The position numbers were made by a program, and so were the translations under genes. This document shows, piece after piece, positions 1 to 5,754 of a stretch of DNA of 6,749 nucleotides. Every line of letters starts with the position of its first letter. The first letter of the stretch is position 1. The stretch is from Oscillospiraceae bacterium. GTDB lineage: Bacteria; Bacillota; Clostridia; Oscillospirales; Ruminococcaceae. The DNA lies in contig JAHHUC010000089.1 of the NCBI GenBank assembly GCA_020024215.1, positions 1-6,749 on the forward strand, given 5' to 3'. The notes under the pieces are model-generated. The model searched no databases. It had not been told where the DNA came from and saw only the letters and a program-made list of their open reading frames with translations.

Positions 1-103
1 CTATATGATAATGTGTGAGAAAGAAGGCATATCAGAATAAAAAGCTTCATGCTAATCAAAGAAAATATTTTTAGAACAAAGCTGTTTTGCAGTATAAATG
101 AAG

Positions 104-145
104 GTTGTTTTTTGCTATATTTTCTAAAATATAGCAAAAAACAAC
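104..145. repeat. Perfect 20-bp AT-rich palindrome with 2-base centre
   Basis: Bases 104-123 are exactly complementary to 126-145 around the centre CT at 124-125. As RNA, the last pair would open, leaving a 19-bp stem with a 4-base loop. Only 4 of the 20 pairs are G-C. Each arm has its T-run on the 5' side and its A-run on the 3' side, the reverse of a bidirectional terminator, and neither strand has a clean U-tract after the stem. It is therefore not a standard terminator by itself. It could be an RNA 3'-end structure, part of a terminator/antiterminator pair with the overlapping hairpin, a protein-binding site, or a remnant of a small mobile element. Confidence 0.85.
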
Positions 146-182
146 AACTGCATCGACTTTTAACAAGCTTGCAGCTGTTGTT
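136..182 (-). terminator. Probable intrinsic terminator downstream of cheD
   Basis: On the minus strand, bases 182-171 (AACAACAGCTGC) pair with 151-140 (GCAGTTGTTGTT) to form a 12-bp stem with one G-U wobble (175/147) and a 19-base loop. A run of six Us covers 141-136, the first two of which can also join the stem. A stem followed by a U-tract just after the last gene of the unit is what an intrinsic terminator looks like. The loop is longer than usual and the stem is only moderately GC-rich, so strength is uncertain. It shares bases 140-145 with the palindrome immediately downstream. Confidence 0.6.
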
Positions 183-222
183 GCAGCAAAGTATAAGCAT
201 ACTTTTTCTATATTGCTGATTT

Positions 223-705
223 TTACAAGGTTTTTTCGCCTCTACTGGCTGATTTAACACACATACTTCCGCTTTCTGAATAGAAAAAAACTGTTCTTCC
301 GTAATCTTTTCCTGTATCCTCTGCCACTATGGGAATTCTCAGTCTCATAAGCTCTTCCCTTACAGCCGCTACATTTCTGTCTCCTATATTGTAAAGGCTG
401 CTGTCGCTGAACGTGGAAAACATTCTTGCACCGCCTGCTATTTTGGCGGTTATCCTAACCTTGCTGGCACCGGCTGCAATCATCTTCTTGAGAAGTATTT
501 CTATTGCTGTATCTGCAAATCTCATAGGCTGTGGGTTGACTGCACCCTTGCTTGTAGGAAGCATTATATGGGAAAGACCTGCAATCTTTGCTGTCCTGTC
601 ATAAAGGCATATGCCCACACATGAACCCAAAGCGTATGTTACAAGAACATCCGGCTGCTTTGCTATGTTTAAATCGGAAATGCCAACTTTTATTGTCTGG
701 TTCAT
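223..705 (-). CDS. cheD: CheD, chemoreceptor glutamine deamidase
   Basis: CheD deamidates specific glutamines of methyl-accepting chemotaxis proteins to glutamate and is regulated by binding CheC. The 160-residue length is normal. The N-terminal block T-Y-A-L-G-S-C-V-G-I-C-L-Y-D at 23-36 carries the expected nucleophile Cys29, and S-H-I-M-L-P at 45-50 carries the expected His46. With Thr23, these match the spacing of Thr21, Cys27 and His44 in Thermotoga CheD as I recall it, so the enzyme looks active. Further family blocks are K-I-A-G-G-A-R-M-F, N-I-G-D-R-N and A-E-D-T-G-K-D-Y-G-R-T. The last of these has Lys where a second Gly is common. The ATG at 705 sits in an ATGA with the cheC stop, and a GGGGATAG ribosome binding site lies in the end of cheC. 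It is the last gene of the unit, and a terminator-like hairpin begins about 40 bases after the stop. Confidence 0.96.
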   Translation of the reverse strand: MNQTIKVGISDLNIAKQPDVLVTYALGSCVGICLYDRTAKIAGLSHIMLPTSKGAVNPQPMRFADTAIEILLKKMIAAGASKVRITAKIAGGARMFSTFSDSSLYNIGDRNVAAVREELMRLRIPIVAEDTGKDYGRTVFFYSESGSMCVKSASRGEKTL

Positions 706-1322
706 AATTCTATCCCCAAGTTCTCCATTATTTTATCTAAAGAATCTACATCAGGTATAAGAAGTATGTGATTAGGTGCATGTATATTGTCACTGCTGAA
801 CTCATCAGAAATAAAAATGATTTTATCGCTTATATTGGCATAATGTATTGCAGGCACGCTCAAAATAGCGCCCAACATATCTACACACATTGCAGGAACT
901 GACAGGTTTATGGAAAGACCTGTCATTGCCGATATGGCATTTATATATGAGGCAGCCATTATATTCGACATTTCCTGAATTGCAGAATAGCCTATTTCGT
1001 CAATCTTATCAAGGCTTATCTCTTCCCCCAAAAGGGACATCAAAAGCATATTTGCAAAATTCTGGTGCAGCAGGAACATTATCATTCCCTTGACATCGCC
1101 GTCAAGTCTTAAAAGAAGTCCGACTATCATCTCCTCAGGGCCGCCAAGGGCATCAACAACTTCTTCATAATCCATGATCTTTACAACGGGGACAGAAATA
1201 TTCACAGGGCTTGTAAGCATTGAGGAAAGCGCTGAGGCAGCATTTCCCGATCCAATATTTCCAATCTCCCTTAAAACATCCATATGGATGTCATTTAAAT
1301 CTTCATATGTATTTAACGCCAT
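702..1322 (-). CDS. cheC: CheC, CheY-P phosphatase and CheD partner
   Basis: CheC removes phosphate from the response regulator CheY-P and binds CheD, linking CheY-P level to receptor adaptation. The 206-residue length is close to Bacillus CheC (about 209). Both pseudo-symmetric active-site helices are present. The first has D15-x3-E19-x2-N22 within R-E-I-G-N-I-G-S-G-N-A. The second has S113-x3-E117-x2-N120 within S-A-I-Q-E-M-S-N-I-M. Having both Glu/Asn pairs argues for CheC proper rather than the single-site CheX, and the lack of an extra FliN-like C-terminal domain argues against FliY. There is no signal peptide, so it should be cytoplasmic. The ATG at 1322 follows GGAAGG with 9 bases between, and the gap from the rod gene is 25 bases. 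The TGA stop overlaps the cheD ATG, which suits coupled synthesis of two proteins that form a complex. No cheA, cheB or cheW lies nearby in the window. Confidence 0.94.
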   Translation of the reverse strand: MALNTYEDLNDIHMDVLREIGNIGSGNAASALSSMLTSPVNISVPVVKIMDYEEVVDALGGPEEMIVGLLLRLDGDVKGMIMFLLHQNFANMLLMSLLGEEISLDKIDEIGYSAIQEMSNIMAASYINAISAMTGLSINLSVPAMCVDMLGAILSVPAIHYANISDKIIFISDEFSSDNIHAPNHILLIPDVDSLDKIMENLGIEL

Positions 1323-1347
1323 TATGTACCGCCTTCCAATTTATAAA

Positions 1348-2085
1348 TTAACGTAAATTATTTATTATCTGTTCCATCTCATCAGATGTCTGAACAACCT
1401 TTGCACTAAGCTGAAAATTCTTTTGTGTGATAATGACGTTTACCATTTCATCAGAAAGCTCAACTGCGGACTGCTCCAATGCGCCGGAAATCACCTGATA
1501 CTTTCTGTCGTTTTTTGTTTTTCCAATCTGAACAGCCTCGGCTTTTCCGGAACTTTCAGTGGGCACAAACATGGCTCCTGACTGCGGTACAAGACCAAAG
1601 GGGTTGGGAAAATCATATATTCCAATCTCATCAGCTAAATTCTGCCGGTCATCTTTATCAGAAGAAATCTGCACAGGCTTTCCCCTGAAATTGAGCACAT
1701 GCGAACCATCGGGGGAAACAAGATAATTCTTTCCTCCTTCAACGCTGACATGGAAATTTCCGTTTCTTGTATATTTAATTTCGCCGTTTGCATCCTTTAC
1801 TGCAAAAAATCCGTCTCCCATAAGGGCAAAATCCATAATTCTTCCGGTGTTTATCACAGCTCCCTGTCTCATTACCACACCGGGGGAGCTTATCCTTACA
1901 CCATGACCTGTCATAGGCGCATTTGGGCTGTTTACTGCCATGCGTGAATACAAGAGACTTTCAAACTCGGATTTTTCCGGCTTAAAGCCCGCTGTATTGC
2001 TGTTGGCGATATTGTGTGATATGCGGTTCATTCCCTCCTGGCTTGAAAGCATTCCGGATACACCATTATAAAAGGAAATATTCAT
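1348..2085 (-). CDS. flgG: Flagellar rod protein of the FlgG (FlhP) family, second copy
   Basis: This is a paralogue of the preceding gene and probably a distal-rod protein. The 245 residues begin with F-Y-N-G-V-S-G-M at 5-12 and I-S-H-N-I-A-N-S-N-T-A-G-F at 22-34, matching the rod/hook family N-terminus. The middle holds M-G-D-G-F-F-A-V and Y-T-R-N-G-N-F-H-V. The C-terminal helix S-D-E-M-V-N-V-I-I-T-Q-K-N-F-Q-L-S-A-K-V, then V-Q-T-S-D-E-M, ends in N-N-L-R and corresponds to the coiled-coil end that packs in the rod. This ending is closer to textbook FlgG (E-M-V-N-x-I-x-A-Q-R-x-Y, Q-T-x-D-E-M) than that of the upstream copy. The conserved A-Q-R-A-Y/F is T-Q-K-N-F here. An AGGGAGA ribosome binding site precedes the ATG, and the gap from the upstream rod gene is 30 bases. 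Whether the two act as FlgF plus FlgG or as two FlgG-like proteins cannot be settled from this window. Confidence 0.88.
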   Translation of the reverse strand: MNISFYNGVSGMLSSQEGMNRISHNIANSNTAGFKPEKSEFESLLYSRMAVNSPNAPMTGHGVRISSPGVVMRQGAVINTGRIMDFALMGDGFFAVKDANGEIKYTRNGNFHVSVEGGKNYLVSPDGSHVLNFRGKPVQISSDKDDRQNLADEIGIYDFPNPFGLVPQSGAMFVPTESSGKAEAVQIGKTKNDRKYQVISGALEQSAVELSDEMVNVIITQKNFQLSAKVVQTSDEMEQIINNLR

Positions 2086-2115
2086 CTTTAAAATCTCCCT
2101 GCCTTTATACTTCTA

Positions 2116-2880
2116 TTAGAGTGATGCTATGGTACTTGCTGCCTTCTGATCTATCTTGTCCATTATCTGCAACGCAGAGCTGCAGGCCTGAAATGCCCTC
2201 TGGGCTTCCATCAAAAGGGTGTATTCTCTGTTCATATCAACATTTGAATGTTCAAGTCTGCCCTGCCATATGGAGGTGTTTCCGCTGACAGGAACATTTG
2301 TTGACATATCCTCCACGAAATACATACCATTGGGTGTATGCTGTATATCAGCATCCATTGGGGGAGCTGTTATGAGAAGTCTGTCAACAAATCTGCCTCT
2401 GTCATCATATATATTTCCGGATGCATCCACAGTAAAATCTGCATTTTTAAGATTTATGGTTCCCTTCTCTCCTAACACCATACCTTTTCCGGGAAGTATA
2501 AGATTTCCATCCTCATCGACATTAAAATGTCCGTTTCTTGTAAGGTATATAGTTTCCTCACCGTCGGCATTTTCTGTGCTGATGTTAAAAAAGCCCTCAC
2601 CCTCTATTCCCATATCATAGGGGATGCCGGTTTCCTCCAGCGCCTCAGGCTGAAAAACAGTGGACACGTCCTTTACAACTCGCATAAGCGAGCCTTCGCC
2701 TATTATTTCAGTGTTTTTGCCTTCAACGCGCTTTAAAAGCTCCTGCTCAAATGAGCCGGTGACCACTCTTCCTGCCCTGAAGCCCGGTGTTCTTGCATTG
2801 ACTATATTGTTGGAGATAACATTTATTGTTCTCTGCTTTGTAAGCATTCCGGATGCGGCTGTATAAAAACCCCTCTGCAT
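2116..2880 (-). CDS. flgF: Flagellar rod protein of the FlgF/FlgG (FlhO/FlhP) family, first copy
   Basis: This protein is predicted to be exported through the FlhA/FlhB gate and to assemble into the rod or rod-hook junction. The 254 residues open with the family N-terminal signature: F-Y-T-A-A-S-G-M at 5-12, then N-N-I-V-N-A-R-T-P-G-F at 24-34. The usual Ala of the N-N-I-A-N motif is Val here. A middle beta-rich region includes G-E-G-F-F-N-I and Y-L-T-R-N-G-H-F-N-V-D. The C-terminus carries the paired signature L-E-H-S-N-V-D-M and A-Q-R-A-F-Q-A-C-S-S-A-L-Q. There is no cleavable signal peptide, as expected for this export route. Its ribosome binding site (AAAGGATG) overlaps the last codons of the sigma gene, with a gap of 6 bases. 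Stop codons TAA and TAG are adjacent. Assignment as FlgF rather than a second FlgG rests on its place before the other copy, as in Bacillus flhO-flhP, so the symbol is tentative although the family is clear. Confidence 0.88.
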   Translation of the reverse strand: MQRGFYTAASGMLTKQRTINVISNNIVNARTPGFRAGRVVTGSFEQELLKRVEGKNTEIIGEGSLMRVVKDVSTVFQPEALEETGIPYDMGIEGEGFFNISTENADGEETIYLTRNGHFNVDEDGNLILPGKGMVLGEKGTINLKNADFTVDASGNIYDDRGRFVDRLLITAPPMDADIQHTPNGMYFVEDMSTNVPVSGNTSIWQGRLEHSNVDMNREYTLLMEAQRAFQACSSALQIMDKIDQKAASTIASL

Positions 2881-2886
2881 TAAGTA

Positions 2887-3669
2887 TCATCCTTTCATAT
2901 ATTCTGAAAGCCGTTCTTTCAATTTTGAAAGCAGCTTCTTATTTACCTGACCTATTCTCTGTTCCCTGACACCCATTATCTCGCCTATTTCCCTCATGGT
3001 CAGCCCCTCATAGTAATAAAGAGAAAGCACTGTTCTCTCCTGCTCATTTAGGCTGTCAATGGCATCGCCGATAACCTTGTACAATTCCTTCTGCCCAACC
3101 TGACTTTCAGGATCGTATGTATCGTCATAGCTCATAAGAGAATTTATCTGAACCGGTATCTCCAAAAGATTCTCAAAGGAAATGAGAGATTCATTGGAGG
3201 ATTCAAAAAGGTATCTGTCATATTCCTTTACGCTTATTTTAAGCTCCTTTGCCATCTCTTCCCGCGTAGGCTCTCTTTTCAGCTTTTTTGACAGCTTCTC
3301 CTCTGCCCTATTTATTTCTATGGAATTTTTTCTTATCTGTCTGGGAAGCCAGTCCTGCTTGCGGACATAATCTATTATAGAGCCCCATACCCTTGTATAG
3401 GCATAGGTGGAAAACTTGACGCCCTTTTCAGGGTCAAATCGATCTATACACTCTATAAGTCCTATTATACCCTGATTTATCATCTCGTCAACAGTAGCAT
3501 ATTTGCTGAAGGTGCTGTTCATATTTTGTGCAATCATTCTTGCTATGTAACTATAATGCATGACAATTCTGTTTCTTAATTCCACAGAACCGGTATCCTT
3601 ATATTCACATATAAGCTTTGCTGCTTCCTCATCCGTCATTTCCTTTGTTTCTGCGGCAAATGACATCAA
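2887..3669 (-). CDS. fliA: Sigma-28 family RNA polymerase sigma factor (FliA/SigD/WhiG type)
   Basis: This alternative sigma factor directs RNA polymerase to late flagellar, motility and chemotaxis promoters. Region 2 is clear: G-I-I-G-L-I-E-C-I-D-R-F-D-P at 67-80, then K-F-S-T-Y-A-Y-T-R-V-W-G-S-I-I-D at 85-100 and R-K-Q-D-W-L-P-R at 103-110. The D-W-x-P-R element is a strong sigma-28 signature. A region 3 segment covers about 117-170, and region 4 with its helix-turn-helix lies at about 206-253 (L-N-E-Q-E-R-T-V-L to L-K-E-R-L). Length, about 260 residues, suits SigD/FliA. The longest frame opens with TTG at 3669, but ATG at 3666 is better spaced from the AGGGGGGTGG ribosome binding site, giving 259 residues. 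The gene sits between export-gate and rod genes, and its last codons carry the ribosome binding site of the next gene. The recognition helix reads E-Q-R-I-G-Q-V-N where many relatives have E-S-R-I-S-Q-I-H. No flgM anti-sigma gene is in the window. Confidence 0.94.
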   Translation of the reverse strand: MMSFAAETKEMTDEEAAKLICEYKDTGSVELRNRIVMHYSYIARMIAQNMNSTFSKYATVDEMINQGIIGLIECIDRFDPEKGVKFSTYAYTRVWGSIIDYVRKQDWLPRQIRKNSIEINRAEEKLSKKLKREPTREEMAKELKISVKEYDRYLFESSNESLISFENLLEIPVQINSLMSYDDTYDPESQVGQKELYKVIGDAIDSLNEQERTVLSLYYYEGLTMREIGEIMGVREQRIGQVNKKLLSKLKERLSEYMKG

Positions 3670-3672
3670 GCA

Positions 3673-3682
3673 CCACCCCCCT
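3673..3682 (-). promoter_or_regulatory. Strong G-rich ribosome binding site of the sigma factor gene
   Basis: On the minus strand the sequence AGGGGGGTGG resembles the AGGAGGTG Shine-Dalgarno consensus with one A replaced by G. It leaves 6 bases before the ATG at 3666 but only 3 before the upstream TTG at 3669, so it favours the ATG as the start. It is the most G-rich ribosome binding site in the window and lies wholly within the 33-base flhA-sigma gap. Confidence 0.7.
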
Positions 3683-3702
3683 GCACAATTATTTGAATCT
3701 GC

Positions 3703-5754
3703 CTAGCTTATAGATATATTTGCCAATGCCTGCACCTTTATATTCTGGTCTATCTCATTGAATGATAGGACAACTATATCCGGGCAGAACTGGTCGACCA
3801 ACTTTTTGAAATAAATTCTCACAATTGCTGATGTTATAACAATAGGAACTGCAACCAAATCCCTCACCTTTGAAACCTCAGTGTTGGTTGCCACCATGAT
3901 TTTCTGAATAATCTCCGGATCCATTGAAAGATAGGAAGCATTATCCAGCTTTTTCACAGATGCCATTATCTGGTTTTCTATCTCGGCATCAAGGCTTATC
4001 ACCTTAAGCTGTCCTGCCTCTGCAAATCTGTGCGTAATTGTTCTGGAGAGTGACTGTCTCACATATTCGGTGAGCATATCCAAATCCTTTACAGTCGGTC
4101 CATAGTCTGCCAGTGTTTCCAGAATAGTCTCTATATCTCTTATGGGAACACTCTCGCGCAGGAGGTTGCACAGCACCTTCTGAAGTGTTCCCACTGAAAT
4201 CAACGCAGGAATCACATCATTTATAAGCGACTCGTTTGTCTTTTTAAGATTAGCAAGTATATTCTCCACTTCCTTGCGGTTCAAAAGCTCATGTGCATGG
4301 GCCTTTATTACCTCAGAAAGATGTGTGATAATAACAGAGGTGGGATCAATCAGCGTATAGCCTGCAACCTCAGCCTTCACCTTTCTGTCCTCGCTTATCC
4401 ACTTAGCCGCAATTCCAAATGCAGGCTCTACGGTGTCAATACCCTCAATGCTGTCGCTTTCACCATCGGGGGCAAGTGCAAGATAGTGATCCACCAAAAC
4501 CTCTCCCGAGGCGACCTTTTCTCCCTTTATGCTTATTGAATACTGGTTTGGATTGAGCTGTCCGCTGTCTTTAAGTCTTACAGGAGGTATTACAAGGCCC
4601 ATCTCTATGGCAAACTGTTTTCTGAACATTACAACCCTGTCAACAAAGCTTCCGCCGCTCTTTTCATCTGCCAGAGGTATAAGGCTGTATCCAAATTCCA
4701 TAGAAATCTGGTCCACATTCAGAAGATTGTACACATTGTCTATGTTCTTATAATAATCAGCTTCACTTGTGACCTCACTTTGCGTTTCCGGAACTTCCAG
4801 AGCTGCTGCCTCCTCTGCCCTCTGCTGTCCTCTCATCAAAACAAATGCTATGAGCAAAAGAAGGGCTGACATGGTGAGCACCTGCGGAATCGGAAAGCCT
4901 ATGAAGCAGAGCATGGACATGGCTATGGCTGCCATTATAAGAACTATCGGCTGAGCTGAAAGCTGACCGATAACATCATCATTTAAGTTTGCCTCAGATG
5001 CAGAGCGTGTAACAATCATACCTGTTGCAACAGATATCAAAAGCGCAGGTATCTGTGACATAAGTCCATCGCCCACAGTGGCGGTGGAATAGATGTTCAT
5101 TATCTCCTGAAATGTACCCACATTATTTATAAAGCCGATTATTATGCCGCCTATAAGATTTATAAAGGTTACAACCAGCGACATCACCGCATCGCCCTTT
5201 ACAAACTTTGAAGCACCATCCATAGAGCCGAAGAAATCAGCCTCTCTTTGTATATCCGATCTTCTTTTTCTGGCTGTCTCCTCATCTATAAGACCTGATG
5301 AGAGATCGGCATCAATAGCCATCTGTTTTCCGGGCATAGCATCCAAAGTAAATCTTGCAGAAACCTCTGCAACTCTTTCAGAGCCCTTTGTAATAACCAA
5401 AAACTGAACCAAAACAATTATGAGGAATATTACAAGTCCCACAACAACATTTCCCTGAATAACAAATTCACCGAAGGTTTTTACAACCTCGCCGGCATAG
5501 CCGTTGTTTGTGAGGATTTTTCTTGTGGAGGATACATTCAACGCAAGTCTGAAAAGAGTCGTCACCAAAAGAAGTGAGGGATATATGGAAATTTCCAAAG
5601 GACTCTTTATGTACATGGTCATCAAAAGTATGATAAATGACAAAGTAAGATTTGTTATGAACATAAAATCCAGAAGAAAGGTGGGAAGCGGAACTATCAA
5701 CAAAAAGATAACGGCAATGACGAAAGCCGATACAATATTGTTAAAAATCTTCAT
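3703..5754 (-). CDS. flhA: FlhA, flagellar type III export gate protein
   Basis: FlhA is the large export-gate protein. Its membrane domain couples the proton motive force to export, and its cytoplasmic domain docks chaperone-substrate complexes. The 683-residue length is usual for the family. Residues about 1-310 hold roughly eight hydrophobic helices. Between the fourth and fifth lies the FHIPEP-family loop, with R-F-T-L-D-A-M-P-G-K-Q-M-A-I-D-A-D at 134-150. The following F-V-K-G-D contains Asp188, at the place expected for the essential conserved Asp of FlhA proteins (Asp208 in Salmonella, from memory). A charged linker at about 310-340 leads to the soluble C-terminal domain, where G-Y-x-L-I-D-P at 465-471 and the I-x-T-H-L-S-E-V-I block at 475-483 are typical. 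The ATG at 5754 overlaps the flhB TGA, with an AAGGAT-type ribosome binding site inside flhB. The stop is TAG, and a 33-base gap separates it from the sigma gene. Nothing looks truncated or disrupted. Confidence 0.98.
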   Translation of the reverse strand: MKIFNNIVSAFVIAVIFLLIVPLPTFLLDFMFITNLTLSFIILLMTMYIKSPLEISIYPSLLLVTTLFRLALNVSSTRKILTNNGYAGEVVKTFGEFVIQGNVVVGLVIFLIIVLVQFLVITKGSERVAEVSARFTLDAMPGKQMAIDADLSSGLIDEETARKRRSDIQREADFFGSMDGASKFVKGDAVMSLVVTFINLIGGIIIGFINNVGTFQEIMNIYSTATVGDGLMSQIPALLISVATGMIVTRSASEANLNDDVIGQLSAQPIVLIMAAIAMSMLCFIGFPIPQVLTMSALLLLIAFVLMRGQQRAEEAAALEVPETQSEVTSEADYYKNIDNVYNLLNVDQISMEFGYSLIPLADEKSGGSFVDRVVMFRKQFAIEMGLVIPPVRLKDSGQLNPNQYSISIKGEKVASGEVLVDHYLALAPDGESDSIEGIDTVEPAFGIAAKWISEDRKVKAEVAGYTLIDPTSVIITHLSEVIKAHAHELLNRKEVENILANLKKTNESLINDVIPALISVGTLQKVLCNLLRESVPIRDIETILETLADYGPTVKDLDMLTEYVRQSLSRTITHRFAEAGQLKVISLDAEIENQIMASVKKLDNASYLSMDPEIIQKIMVATNTEVSKVRDLVAVPIVITSAIVRIYFKKLVDQFCPDIVVLSFNEIDQNIKVQALANISIS

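Noticed and set aside
2..40. A plus-strand frame entering from the left edge and ending TAA at 38-40, possibly the tail of a convergent gene
   Set aside because: Twelve residues with no recognisable motif. Other plus frames also stop within the first 18 bases, so none can be preferred.
1..50. A minus-strand frame beginning ATG at 50 and open to the window edge, reading M-K-L-F-I-L-I-C-L-L-S, like the start of a signal peptide
   Set aside because: Only about 16 codons are visible, there is no ribosome binding site before the ATG, and no promoter is recognisable, so a gene cannot be supported.
188..207. Small plus-strand hairpin AAAGTAT-AAGC-ATACTTT followed by two more Ts, resembling a terminator for plus-strand transcription
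   Set aside because: The stem has only 7 pairs with a single G-C, and no plus-strand gene is visible that would need it.
2219..2620. Plus-strand open frame of 133 codons opposite the first rod gene
   Set aside because: Antisense to a conserved gene, with a serine/proline-rich translation typical of a shadow frame and no recognisable domain.
4944..4951. Minus-strand GCCGATAG inside flhA, similar to a sigma-28 -10 element
   Set aside because: No TAAA-like -35 at about 15 bases upstream, and the bases are explained as conserved-gene coding sequence.
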